Positions 10,099 to 19,446 of a stretch of 22,794 nucleotides of DNA are shown in pieces (within the stretch, counting starts at the first letter, position 1; each line of letters begins with the position of its first letter). The position numbers and the translations under genes are program-made. Under the pieces are notes generated by a model that had not been told where the DNA came from, ran no database searches, and was given only the letters and a program-made list of their open reading frames with translations. The DNA lies in the NCBI GenBank assembly GCA_015680685.1, contig MNCI01030453.1, forward strand, positions 41,080-63,873, in the 5' to 3' direction. The stretch comes from Gnetum montanum (lineage: Eukaryota > Streptophyta > Gnetopsida > Gnetales > Gnetaceae).

Positions 10099-10250
10099 CA
10101 TGTCATTGGAAATACATGTTACCCATGCCTAAAGGTAGTTCTCTGGTAAGGTCAACACAGTCAAAAATAAAATTCATGTACAAAATAAGTTTCTAGGAGT
10201 TCCACTAGAAAGACATGTTACCCATGCTTGAAGGTAGGTAGCTTCTCAGG
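10099..10250 (+). repeat. 99-bp local tandem duplication in element B
   Basis: The block ACATGTTACCCATGC..AAAGGTAG at 10114 recurs as ACATGTTACCCATGC..GAAGGTAG at 10213, with similar lead-ins (TTGGAAAT / CTAGAAAG). Element A has a single copy at 4518, so the duplication arose in B or its close ancestor. Confidence 0.65.
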
Positions 10251-10902
10251 AATCTAAAAAAATAATAATAAAAGTGCAATTAATAAACTCCTTCCTTGGA
10301 CAATACACCAAGTGGTAATACTCTTTACAATAGTGGTAGTCTTATGGTTGTGAACTTAAGAGATGAAGTAATGTGCTATCATTGGCAAGTGATCTGGACT
10401 TAGTTTGAGTCTTGGAACGAAGTGCTAATGATTACTCTAATCACAAATTCCACACAAGAATTCATTATGCTTGTGGTAAGACACCTCACATCCCGATTCC
10501 AATAATCCCTTCTACAGTAAATCTCACCTCACAGTATAGTTAACCATAACTTGTGGTTTTATGTAATATGACGATATTTTCCTAACCTGGTGATACTACC
10601 ATGTGTGTTTTGCTAAACATGTATGTTTGACATTCAACTCCTTGAGTACCAAAGCACACTTTTAGGTGTGGTTATACAAGGGCACTAAGGGCTAGAGCTA
10701 GGTTTGGGGAGGACCCACTTGTATAACTTTTGTATTTTATACTTTGTGAGAAATTCCACATCATCTTGTGCCTTCTAAGATCATCCAAACATGTAATAAA
10801 TACTTCCCATACTTTCAAAAATCTATCCATGAACCTAAAACCCTTGATCCATCTTATATACACTTAATCAACTTTCATAGCCCAAAATTCCTTCTTTATG
10901 AG

Positions 10903-10907
10903 CTTTC
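10903..10907. repeat. left target-site duplication of insertion C (CTTTC)
   Basis: CTTTC here and at 13906-13910, immediately outside matching TGTTGGC...GCCAACA ends. A perfect 5-bp duplication is typical of LTR-element integration. Confidence 0.78.
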
Positions 10908-10909
10908 TG

Positions 10910-10939
10910 TTGGCGACCGTTTGGGACGTGATCGCCAAC
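10910..10939. repeat. terminal hairpin at left end of insertion C
   Basis: GTTGGCGA at 10910-10917 is the reverse complement of TCGCCAAC at 10932-10939, with a 14-base loop. It overlaps the terminal TGTTGGC. The right end shows no equal hairpin. The segment also loosely resembles a tRNA primer site (TGGCGACCG), but its terminal position explains it better. Confidence 0.55.
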
Positions 10940-11348
10940 GAGTGTCCTCGAACAGGATTTAGGTGCCTGCTGGTCTTTGGCAACACCAAGGCCCAGATAC
11001 CTCCAAATAAACTCAGTAGTTAATGTGAGTATGTGTGTGTGCTGTTGCAGCGTGTGGTTGTGTAAAATGTAACGATTGCGTTGTGTGTGAACTACAAATG
11101 ACTTACTTTAAAGAGATTCAGCCAACTTTGCTGAGTACTGTGAGTTTTTGAAAGTTTCCTATTTTGTTCAACTGCCTAGTCTACGCGGTCCTTATAATAC
11201 CTACTTGTAACAAATAAAATTTTGCAAAAACATTTGAGCACAACTCCGCAATCTACTCCTAATTTTCGTTTGAGAAAGAGATAGTTCCACAAAAAAACTA
11301 GAAATAGAGCAAGATTCGATGGAAATAAGCAGAAAAGAAAAGAAAGCA
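10940..11348. other. left arm of insertion C, no gene seen
   Basis: Mixed sequence with a GT-rich patch near 11020-11085 (TGTGTGTGTGCTG) and an AATAAAATTTTGCAAAAAC patch near 11213. No protein or RNA gene recognised. If C is an LTR element, this would be LTR U3/R sequence; that is inference from position. Confidence 0.35.
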
Positions 11349-12191
11349 NNNNNNNNNNNNNNNNNNNNNNNNNNNNNNNNNNNNNNNNNNNNNNNNNNNN
11401 NNNNNNNNNNNNNNNNNNNNNNNNNNNNNNNNNNNNNNNNNNNNNNNNNNNNNNNNNNNNNNNNNNNNNNNNNNNNNNNNNNNNNNNNNNNNNNNNNNNN
11501 NNNNNNNNNNNNNNNNNNNNNNNNNNNNNNNNNNNNNNNNNNNNNNNNNNNNNNNNNNNNNNNNNNNNNNNNNNNNNNNNNNNNNNNNNNNNNNNNNNNN
11601 NNNNNNNNNNNNNNNNNNNNNNNNNNNNNNNNNNNNNNNNNNNNNNNNNNNNNNNNNNNNNNNNNNNNNNNNNNNNNNNNNNNNNNNNNNNNNNNNNNNN
11701 NNNNNNNNNNNNNNNNNNNNNNNNNNNNNNNNNNNNNNNNNNNNNNNNNNNNNNNNNNNNNNNNNNNNNNNNNNNNNNNNNNNNNNNNNNNNNNNNNNNN
11801 NNNNNNNNNNNNNNNNNNNNNNNNNNNNNNNNNNNNNNNNNNNNNNNNNNNNNNNNNNNNNNNNNNNNNNNNNNNNNNNNNNNNNNNNNNNNNNNNNNNN
11901 NNNNNNNNNNNNNNNNNNNNNNNNNNNNNNNNNNNNNNNNNNNNNNNNNNNNNNNNNNNNNNNNNNNNNNNNNNNNNNNNNNNNNNNNNNNNNNNNNNNN
12001 NNNNNNNNNNNNNNNNNNNNNNNNNNNNNNNNNNNNNNNNNNNNNNNNNNNNNNNNNNNNNNNNNNNNNNNNNNNNNNNNNNNNNNNNNNNNNNNNNNNN
12101 NNNNNNNNNNNNNNNNNNNNNNNNNNNNNNNNNNNNNNNNNNNNNNNNNNNNNNNNNNNNNNNNNNNNNNNNNNNNNNNNNNNNNNNNNNN
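11349..12191. other. assembly gap, 843 N
   Basis: Unsequenced bases. An apparent open frame spanning 11319-12215 consists almost entirely of N and is not a gene. True gap size may differ from 843. Confidence 0.99.
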
Positions 12192-12898
12192 ATATATTTG
12201 TATTTGAAAAATTAGTCTCCTTTTGTCGTCAAACCAAAACTGTACTTGTTTGCTTTAGTTGTGATTGGCTGCCTTCTTCATCGTTGAATGTAACTGCTTC
12301 AACAGTAGTGTCTGTGTCCTGTGACTTAGTGAGGGCCCTCCCCTAGAACTCCACTCGCGCGCTGTGCCTCCTGTGGCCACGTCCGCTGCTGATACTCCAC
12401 CTGCGCATAGTCCTTTTCACTGCCGTTCGCGGGTGTCTGAGGCACCTAAACTCTAATAAGCCTTTTCCGATGGCATCCACGCCTGATTTCGTACAAATGG
12501 ACTTGCTAGGCGAATCCTGAGGTTGTGCGATCTTCTTTTTCTTTATCTTCAAACCCCAGTCGATCGGGCTGAGCTTCACGCGCGCAGATTTGCCCCTTTC
12601 TTGGATCCTCCACCGCTTCCGACCTTTTTGCACCCGCTACTACCCTCGCTGTTGGTCTTCTCTGCGCTTGCTGCTGGTCTGCCGCCCGCGCGCTGTGTGT
12701 CTTTTCGTTGCCGTTGCTCTGTTGGAAATTTGGATTCGGACTCGAAACCCTGCAAACCCTTGCTGCAGAAACTTGCAAAAAAAAAATTAAAAAAACCCTG
12801 ATGGCCTCACTATGCCAACGCCGCGGCCGCACGTTTCTGTTGGCGTACGTCCACAACGCCGCGCCGATGCCACCGCCGTCCTCTGTTGCCATTTTAGG
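12192..12898 (+). other. CpG-rich block upstream of the LRR fragment
   Basis: From about 12330 the sequence turns GC- and CpG-rich (CACTCGCGCGC, CCCGCGCGC, CGCCGCGGCCGCACG), unlike the CpG-poor retroelement DNA around it. It ends in an A-rich run at 12775-12797 followed by an ATG at 12799 (MASLCQRRGRTFLLAYVHNAAP), which leads in frame into the LRR segment. It could be the promoter, 5' UTR and first codons of the source gene, or LTR-derived sequence. Open frames on both strands exist here only because GC-rich DNA has few stops. Confidence 0.45.
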
Positions 12899-13540
12899 CT
12901 CCTGCATAAGCAACCTTACGGCTCTCGTCAACCTAAAATTATCTGAAAATAATTTCCATGGACGTCTTCTTTTCTGGATAGGCAGCTTCCGTAAACTGTA
13001 AATTTTGAGCTTCGCTTTCTACCAATTTAGCGGGAACATTCCAGTGTCACTCGCCAATTTCTCCCAACTCAATTTTACACATAACGGATTGACGGGCACA
13101 ACACCTTCTTCTTGGATAGGACAAGTCTACAGTCACATGGTTTACTTGAATGTGGGGAAATACTATTTCATAAGTGAAGATGAAGTCAGCACCCATTCTT
13201 ATCTTGGAAGCTCTGTCCAATTGCTCTGTCTTACAGGAACTACGTCTTTACCAGAACATGTTAACTAGAACTTTACCAGTCAATTTGGTGAGCTTCTGGC
13301 CAAATATGCAGGACATGGATGTGTTTTCCAACTTCATAACTGGAAGCATCTCTGCAAGCTTAGGAAATCTGTCTTCTCTCTATCGGCTTCAATTGGATGA
13401 TAATACGTGTAGCTGCAGCATCCCTTCTTAGATTGCAAATTTGAAGTCTCTGCACAATCATGGTCTTTGAGACAACAAATTACTTGGCAAGATTCCCATT
13501 GAAATCTCTCTCCTAAACCATACGCTGTAAGTGAAACATG
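12899..13540 (+). pseudogene. fragment of a plant LRR receptor-like protein, about seven repeats, broken
   Basis: Extracellular leucine-rich-repeat part of a plant LRR receptor-like kinase or protein, which in intact genes binds a ligand outside the cell. Repeats of the LxxLxLxxNxLxGxIP type: SNLTALVNLKLSENNFHGRL (from 12909), RKL*ILSFAFYQFSGNIPVS, NFTHNGLTGTTPSSW, SNCSVLQELRLYQNMLTRTL, NMQDMDVFSNFITGSISAS, SSLYRLQLDDNTCSCSIPS, KSLHNHGL*DNKLLGKIP. Breaks: TAA at 12999-13001, a frame change between about 13090 and 13174, TAG at 13429-13431 and two later stops. No transmembrane segment or kinase domain follows, and no full N-terminal cap is seen. Intact receptors of this type usually have twenty or so repeats plus a kinase. 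It lies inside insertion C, suggesting capture of a gene piece. Confidence 0.85.
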
Positions 13541-13905
13541 TTGCCTCCTCATGATGGGCTGTTCCAGATGCTTTTGCCAGAGGCAGATGACCTTGAATGT
13601 ACCTGGCTTTCAGGGGCATTTCATAGCCCAAACGATATAACTCTCAATTCCAAGGCATTATTTAGTTTCTTCTGCAAGTTGCCTTACATTCATTACCCTC
13701 CCATACCTTATGGAGGTCAACTAAAACCACTTCTTGACTTGTACATCAATACATGTTTGTAGATCCAGTGAATGCTTCTTTGGCACTGAAATAGCCAACA
13801 CCTCTAAAGAATCTTCATCCAATAAAATATTGGCAATGTTAGTTATATGACTAGCTTCACAACCTCACAAAGCCTGCTCCATTAAATGGCCAAAATGTGC
13901 CAACA
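13541..13905. other. right arm of insertion C, unassigned
   Basis: A short open frame (13538-13762) gives no recognisable protein; it does not continue the LRR pattern. The end, ATGTGCCAACA, is the right terminus of insertion C. Confidence 0.4.
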
Positions 13906-13910
13906 CTTTC
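13906..13910. repeat. right target-site duplication of insertion C (CTTTC)
   Basis: Exact copy of 10903-10907, directly after the terminal GCCAACA. Confidence 0.78.
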
Positions 13911-14671
13911 AATGCCTAATTTTTGCAACCTAAGCATCATAGCTATTCTAAAATCCTCTGGGAATGTTCACTGTCTTCCTATCATTCAATTTGACTCATT
14001 TTTTGCATTAGAAAATGCTCATAAAAATTGAAATTCTTGAGGTGATGTCGTTGATACGATGTATCAACCCTTCATACATCCTTGATATAATGTACTACTA
14101 CAAATATACTATATATCAACATGGAGAGTTAGAGAAAAAATTTTCATTCTTACCATTTGCCATAAGAGAAGTTTTTTCTGTTCTTCTTTTGAGCTATGAC
14201 ATGCTAACTTCCACAAGCCATAACTTTGCCCCTGTAGTTCTAATTTCTAAAATTATTGAACCTTGCTGATCATGGAGTGCTCAACTTAGTGATGGAGGGA
14301 TGACATCGAGGATAATTTGAGCCAATTTTTTTTAAAAATGACGTAACTCCAGAAGATAGTTTAAGGGTGAGTAAGATAAAACATAAAGGACATTATAATG
14401 AATTTAGTAATTTCAAGCCAAATAATTCAATAAATTCTTCTAATAAACCATTCCAACTAATTCGAAGGTATTATGAGCCAAAAGAGATAATAAGTGTGGG
14501 AGGTCATGAAAATTAAAGATGAACATCTACGAGGTTTCTTTTTGGAAATATTTGTAACTCTGTAGTCATAATATAATAAAAACTTGATCTAACTAAGGGT
14601 ATGAGCAAGGTAAAAGACTTTTAAATAATGATATGAACATTCTAATAATTTCAAATCCTTGTTGATTGCAG
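13911..14671 (+). mobile_element. 3' internal noncoding region of element B, right part, ending in a splice-acceptor-like site
   Basis: Leader before the additional ORF. It resembles element A 18925-19446 in layout: a block with GTTGATACGATGTATCAA (14050) against GTTGATGTGGTTAGATACATCAA (18957), a TACTACAAATATAC / AATACTACATATATG block, an AGCCATAACTT block (14216; 19101), and TGATTGCAG directly before ATG. The GTTGATACGATGT motif also occurs in the LTR U3. No gene is seen. Confidence 0.6.
14663..14671 (+). promoter_or_regulatory. candidate 3' splice site at the additional-ORF start, element B
   Basis: TGATTGCAG ends exactly at the base before ATG 14672, after a T-rich stretch. Element A has TGATTGTAG directly before ATG 19447. 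Plant introns end YAG after U-rich sequence; env-like ORFs of Athila-lineage elements such as barley Bagy-2 are reported to be expressed from spliced RNA. That it is used here is inference. Confidence 0.5.
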
Positions 14672-17453
14672 ATGGCTTGGAAGATGATACCAAAAGGAGG
14701 ACCCTCACAACCAAGAAGCAAAAGACCAAGAGGCCAAGGGAGAGGTCGTAGTGGAGAACAAACTCCACCAGTAGAGCATGGGGAGTAGGAAGCTTAATCT
14801 TTTAGTATTTATTAACAAATGCTTACTACTAAACACTCTACCCAAGCAGAGGCTAAAGCACCACAAGTACTAGAACAAGGACAACACCTCACACTATCAC
14901 CAAAATGTCTCCTAGCCATCCAAGAAAAGTCAATGATGTCCACAATCATTGTGGAACTCAATTTTGCTCATTTATGGAGTTGCACCAGAGGTCATTAGAA
15001 CACAACTCCAATCATCTCTCGTGTGGCCTACCTTGTCAACAAGTGGAGAATGGTACTTAGGGGAAACCCTTTAATTTTGGCAAAACAAGCAAGTCGGTGC
15101 CATGGTAGAGATAAAAGGAGTTTCCATGTCATATTTAGTGGAGGAAATAGTCAAAGCCCTCAATTTACCAGATGAAGAGGCTAATGTAACACAGATATCC
15201 ACATGGTCTGATATTGATGTAAAGATATTGTAGCTACACTGAGCCTTTGGCAAGGAGGAAAAGGAGTATAGTGAGCTGACTGTAGAGGATAAGATATATT
15301 TCAAGATTAGCACCTATCATCTCTTCCCAACTAAAAGCATTAATAGGATATCCACTTATGCAACTAGAGGAAGCACCATATTAATGGAAAACTTCAATGC
15401 CAATATTGCCCATCTGTACTTCCTCAAAATCCAAAGGCGATTTGAAGAGAAGAAAGTGGGGAAGCCAACACTGCCATTCCCCTGCCTTATCAAGAAGCTA
15501 TGTAAACAAGCAAGCATACTTGGTTATACAAATGATGTTTTAAGGAAAACTCAAAATGCCTCATATGCTAAGATATCAAAATCCATGACTCCAAAGAAGG
15601 ATCAGTTGGAGAAATAGGTAGCTATTGAGGGAGCTATACGCTTAACTCCTATTGACACCATTCAAGCTACTAGAAAATAGTAGTAAGTAGGACCTAGTAG
15701 GTAGTTGCCAACTGATCAGAAACAACAACAACAATAGCAAGTTTCACCACTACCACTTTAATATTATTGATCTTCCATGAGGCATTTGTAGTAGATTGCA
15801 AATACAATCAACTAGGGAACAAGAGTTGGGGCTAATCTCTACAAGATCATAGAAGATGCAGTTAGACCCACCATCTTAATAGACCTTGCTAGTGGACAAA
15901 TATTATTGTAGTTAGGAGGAGGGAATGCTTGGTCACAACAAATCTCAAGGAATATTGCATCATTCCAAGTAATGTTGGAAATCAGGGAAGGAGCCATAGT
16001 GGTGGTCATGTAGCATCAAGATGTAGCAGGAGCCTCCAAAGTGATTACTGATCATATCAAGGAGTCCAACAATGTCCCTCTTGTGTCACCAATTGATATC
16101 TTTGGAGCACGAGATGCCTAAATGCTTGCTAGAAACTTAATGACTTTGGTTGAACATGAATACATCTTAGATAGACTACTGTAGGTGGGGCAAGTTATGC
16201 AAAATATTTTTGATATCTCTAGTCATATCACAGCAGTCAAGTTTGATCTAACTGCCACCAAAAGAAAGTTGGTCATGGCTGAGACAAGGGTAGAGCATGT
16301 TGAGAACAAAGTCTAGAAAGTACAAGAAGTGTTTGTGACCTTGAGAGTAGAAAGAAGAGATCTCATGAAGTTCATGGCACATGATCAACCTGATCAATTT
16401 CGAATAGACCATGTGAATTGCCTCATCAACCATAATCTAAGGATGAAACAAGAGAATAAGAAAGTCGTATGAGATGCATCAATGATAGAAGCATAGACGT
16501 ATGCGCATGCTAAGGCACTCATTGCTCTATAGGAGGAGAACAAACAATTAGTTGAGGAAAATGCTCGGTTGACCAACATTGAGTGACAAATGAACATTCT
16601 TAAAGAAAGCATTCAACAACTTCAAGAACAATTAGTTTGAGCCAACCAAGATATGAGTCAGGACCCCATTAATGGAACAAGTCTGTGTAATTGGATGAAA
16701 ATTTGTGATTGAGATTAGTGCATGGTAGAATGAGGCTAACAAGCTTGAATGGCTCAAAGAGCATTTCTGAGATTAGGTGGGCATGTATAAGAAAATCACT
16801 GAAAAAGAAATCCATATGGATAAAGCCAAGATCAGTTCTATTACAATGTAGAATCCAGACTAGTAACCATTCTTGGATGGCCTCGTCCATGTCCATTAAG
16901 CATAAACCAAAAATAAAGACTTGGAGATTGAAGATCTTACAAAATATATGGGGTTAGCGAATCTTTGCTACACTAACTTGGCCATGTTAACAACAAGTAG
17001 GCCCATGAAAGAATTGAAGCAATAGGTAGCAGTAGTGTATGTAGTATTAGAAATAATTTACTAATAGAAAAGATGCTTTGTAGAAACTGCATATGGAAAA
17101 TTTTGAATTTGAAATTGTCAAAGCTAGCTACTAGGGGCAAAAAGATGTTATAGCTAACCTAGCTTATAGAATGTTTGATTATCATGAACTAAGGAAAACA
17201 ACTAGGGCATTCAAAGAAGAATGGTAGTAGTTTGCAGCATAGTATATCAAAGTTAATCAAATGTTCCTACAACTATTATTCCCGTGGGATGTATCAACTT
17301 CATTACACATTGCCCACTAAGCATGGATGGTACATAATCCCAAGATGAAAGAGGAAAAACTTTAGGCATTACTCAATAGGTATCAATTCAAGAAGCTTGA
17401 TGATAAAGAGAAGTAGTCGATGGAAGAGCCATCATCGATGGGCACATAAACTA
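14672..17453 (+). pseudogene. additional 3' ORF of the family, element B copy
   Basis: A roughly 925-codon reading with stops and frameshifts, between the noncoding region and the 3' LTR, where Athila/Tat-clade elements carry env-like or extra ORFs. I do not recognise the family. The start MAWKMIPKGGPSQ is followed by an Arg/Lys/Gly-rich basic segment (SKRPRGQGRGR). A conserved core in the next frame (15000-15620) has GEWYLGETL, MVEIKGVSMSYLVEEIVKAL, a KEYSELTVEDKIYFKISTYH block and IQRRFEEKKVGKPTLPFPC. A charged, coiled-coil-like stretch at about 16230-16650 includes TATKRKLVMAETRVEHVEN and EENKQLVEENARLT. After another shift near 16750 come EKEIHMDKAKI and EIEDLTKYMGLANL; it ends near 17450. 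The copy at 19447 is homologous and collinear throughout. No clear signal peptide or membrane segment was found, which argues against a classical envelope protein. Confidence 0.72.
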
Positions 17454-17640
17454 CATCAACCTCCTTTAGTATTGTTTTGTTTTGTTTTTTCATACACTTA
17501 TGTCAAATTTTGTAAAAATACCACTGTGGCATTCTAAGTCATGTAAATAATTAGTTAGTCATGTTTAGTTAAATCTACCTCCTAATTTTGTAAGGGGCTT
17601 TATCCTCATTTTATTATAACTTGAGGATGAGTTTCCAGTT
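17454..17640 (+). other. 3' spacer before the polypurine tract, element B
   Basis: AT-rich spacer after the additional ORF with a T-rich patch (TTGTTTTGTTTTTTC near 17475). No gene is seen; open frames on the minus strand here reach into the LTR and are not supported. Confidence 0.5.
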
Positions 17641-17653
17641 AGTTGTGGGGGTA
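17641..17653 (+). promoter_or_regulatory. polypurine tract of element B
   Basis: AGTTGTGGGGGTA immediately before the LTR start TGATAAAATC. A G-rich run directly at the 3' LTR edge is the usual plus-strand primer of LTR retroelements. It is absent before the 5' LTR at 4914, as expected. Confidence 0.72.
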
Positions 17654-18542
17654 TGATAAAATCAAATTTCATCACAATGCAACATTGCAACAACAACATC
17701 GTATGAACACATGATATCACAACAGATGATATGTCATCGTTGATACAATGTCTTAGGATGTGGGCACCCCTATAAATATGACACTTGAGCACACGATCCA
17801 ACAGCTTGTCATTCCTATCATAATAGAACTCTTGCTATTTGATTTCTTGGACTTAGACTTAGCAATAGAAGAGTGAATGCTTGCAGTGTGATGAGTCATA
17901 GTTGAACGGTGTCTTTATTTGGGCAAGTTGTACTTGGGCACAAGTTGTGATAACAGTAAAGATCAAGACTATTGCCTATCATTGCAACATTCCTTGAGTT
18001 TGCTATTTTACTTAGCATAATTTCTACTATTTTACTAGCTTAATACTTTACTTTTCAAGCATTCTATTTTTACTTGCATGTTATTAAAGTGAAATGAGTA
18101 TGATTGATTTCGTGTGCTCAACTGTAATTGTTTGGTATTTCTAGTAGTGATTTCACTTGATTTGCTCAATAGTGAACTCACTTGGCAACCTAGTAACAAT
18201 TACATGAGCCCAAGGCATGTACGGTGAATCAGGAATGGATACTCATCACTATAGGCTAGAATAGACTTACATTTCCATTATTAGTTAGATTTAGCATTTA
18301 ACTCTACTTTTACTATGTCTACACTTAGGAGCATAATTGGCCCTACAACATCATTTAACATATGCCTGACTACAAGCTAAACGATATACTTAGACTTCAC
18401 TATCATGAAGTGGGAAGACAGGGATCACGAGCTTAACTCAATTACTAGCATATCAACATTTTCCATCCATGAATTATGATTGGGTTATGTGTGAACACTT
18501 GTGACTTGTATGGTTGAGTGTTGGATGCTCCACTGATCATCA
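17654..18542 (+). repeat. 3' LTR of element B
   Basis: Full-length partner of 4914-5796, with intact TG...CA ends (TGATAAAATC ... ATCATCA). It keeps the TATA box CTATAAATAT (17770-17779) and the TTAGCATTTAACTC block. It differs from the left copy mainly by transitions, and in the U3 start, where the inverted repeat is degraded. Not followed by a primer site, so it is a 3' LTR and not the start of another element. Confidence 0.88.
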
Positions 18543-18547
18543 ATGGT
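18543..18547. repeat. candidate right target-site duplication of element B (ATGGT)
   Basis: Pairs with ACAGT at 4909-4913, two transitions apart. Beyond it, sequence homologous to element B's own interior resumes, showing a return to element A. Confidence 0.5.
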
Positions 18548-19446
18548 ATTTAACCTAAATCACCATTCGATATCTAGGATGCCTATAGACTCCTTATGAT
18601 ATGATTATGGAAGGGAATTTTTAGGCATCAACTTACTTTTTGGAGGATCCATTTGCATAGCTCTTGGTTCCTTCTATTAAACCCCATGACTATAAGCCTT
18701 GATTCCATTATTGATAATCTTGATAACCTACATCATTGAATTTTGTGCTTATTTTTTTCAAAAACATGTTCTATTTACCCATTCAAGACACTCAATTCAC
18801 TTAAATTAGTGAACTAGAACCTTATAAGATGATGCTACCTTAGTTCCACAACTTTTTGACCTCCATTTGGCTCTTATTTCATCCCTAGAATCTTCAAAAT
18901 TTCCTTGGTTTTTTAACTAGAAAAATTATTGTGAATGATTGCATTGATGCATCTTCGTTGATGTGGTTAGATACATCAATGCAACTCCTTCAACATAGTA
19001 TAAAAATACTACATATATGCATGATACTTAGCTCATTTTTTACATTTTGCATCAAAGAAATAGAGAGTTTTTGCAATTTTTAGAGTCCAAAACCTTTCCA
19101 AAGCCATAACTTCCTCATTGCTTAGCAATTTTCATTCAATTTTTAATTCTCAAGCTTACAATCATATGTTTAATGTCATGGAGGCATCAATGCTAGGCCT
19201 TGTTAAACATTATTTAACACCATGTAGGTTAGGTATTTAAATAATGTTCCAAAGAATTAATATCAACAACTAACCTTCTTTGAAGTGGAAATAAAATATG
19301 TCATGCATTTACAATCACTAAAAAGGGCTTAATGATAAAGTTTCAAATTTTCTATCAACATTAACCCAAATAAACAATTGAAATGTATCCAAACTTAATA
19401 AGATTAAATCAAAATAATTAATCTAGGTTTATATATGTGATTGTAG
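18548..19446 (+). mobile_element. 3' internal noncoding region of element A, right part
   Basis: Continuation of 4076-4913 after removal of B: GGAGGATCCATTTGCATAGC at 18642 matches B 10708. Unlike B it has no insertion C, so it gives the uninterrupted layout of this region. It ends with TGATTGTAG before ATG 19447. No gene is seen. Confidence 0.72.
19438..19446 (+). promoter_or_regulatory. candidate 3' splice site at the additional-ORF start, element A
   Basis: TGATTGTAG directly abuts ATG 19447, matching TGATTGCAG|ATG of element B with one transition. Conservation in a highly decayed background suggests it was functional. Confidence 0.48.

Larger units (their letters stand above)
9746..10907 (+). 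mobile_element. 3' internal noncoding region of element B, left part
   Basis: Homologous to element A 4076-4913 and, past the point where B cut A, to 18548-18910: the block GGAGGACCCACTTGTATAAC at 10708 matches GGAGGATCCATTTGCATAGC at 18642, and CAAAATTCCTTC near 10884 matches CAAAATTTCCTTG near 18894. The open frames here (for example 10011-10196) are short and show no protein signal. Ends at the duplication CTTTC beside insertion C. Confidence 0.75.
10908..13905. mobile_element. Insertion C: TG...CA-ended element carrying an LRR gene fragment
   Basis: Starts TGTTGGC and ends GCCAACA, exact reverse complements, flanked by the perfect duplication CTTTC. Extending with one gap, the ends keep AC..TTTGG in common. 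Length is 2998 bp, including 843 N. Five-base duplications with TG/CA ends point to an LTR retroelement, a solo LTR or a non-autonomous LTR derivative; DNA transposon superfamilies usual in plants have other duplication lengths. No Gag/Pol motif, primer site or second LTR copy is visible in the sequenced part; they could be in the gap. Contents: left terminal hairpin, AT/GT-rich segment, gap, CpG-rich block, LRR pseudogene, unassigned right arm. Less decayed than its host, so younger than B. Confidence 0.72.
4914..18542 (+). mobile_element. Element B: LTR retrotransposon (Athila-like Ty3/gypsy), lacking RT-RH-IN, nested in element A
   Basis: Order seen: 5' LTR, tRNA-Asp-type primer site, Gag, protease, T-rich tract, noncoding region (interrupted by insertion C), splice-acceptor-like site, additional ORF, polypurine tract, 3' LTR. 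The LTR pair is 883 and 889 bp, same orientation and aligned end to end. Between protease (ends about 9257) and the pol-end block at 9427 there is no room for RT, RNase H and integrase, so this copy is a deletion derivative or a member that relied on enzymes supplied in trans. The alternative, that the two LTRs come from separate truncated elements, is disfavoured because the outer flanks are collinear parts of one element. Confidence 0.82.

Noticed and set aside
10911-10930. TGGCGACCGTTTGGGACG as a tRNA primer site
   Set aside because: It lies at the very start of insertion C, flanked by a target duplication, and is explained as its terminus and hairpin.
11319-12215. 298-residue open frame
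   Set aside because: It is nearly all N; the gap simply contains no stop codons.
12838-12846. TGTTGGCG as a possible start of a 3' LTR of insertion C
   Set aside because: Matches the left end of C for eight bases (twelve counting TTTC before it), but sequence diverges at once and LRR coding follows; treated as chance.
12343-12931. Open frames on the minus strand and overlapping plus frames in the CpG-rich block
   Set aside because: GC-rich DNA has few stops; the translations are Arg/Pro/Ala-rich with no domain pattern, and the LRR reading is on the plus strand just downstream.
13800-13960. Minus-strand reading with NILLDEDS and FWPFNGAGF that suggested a kinase fragment
   Set aside because: It crosses the right border of insertion C and has no continuing domain pattern.
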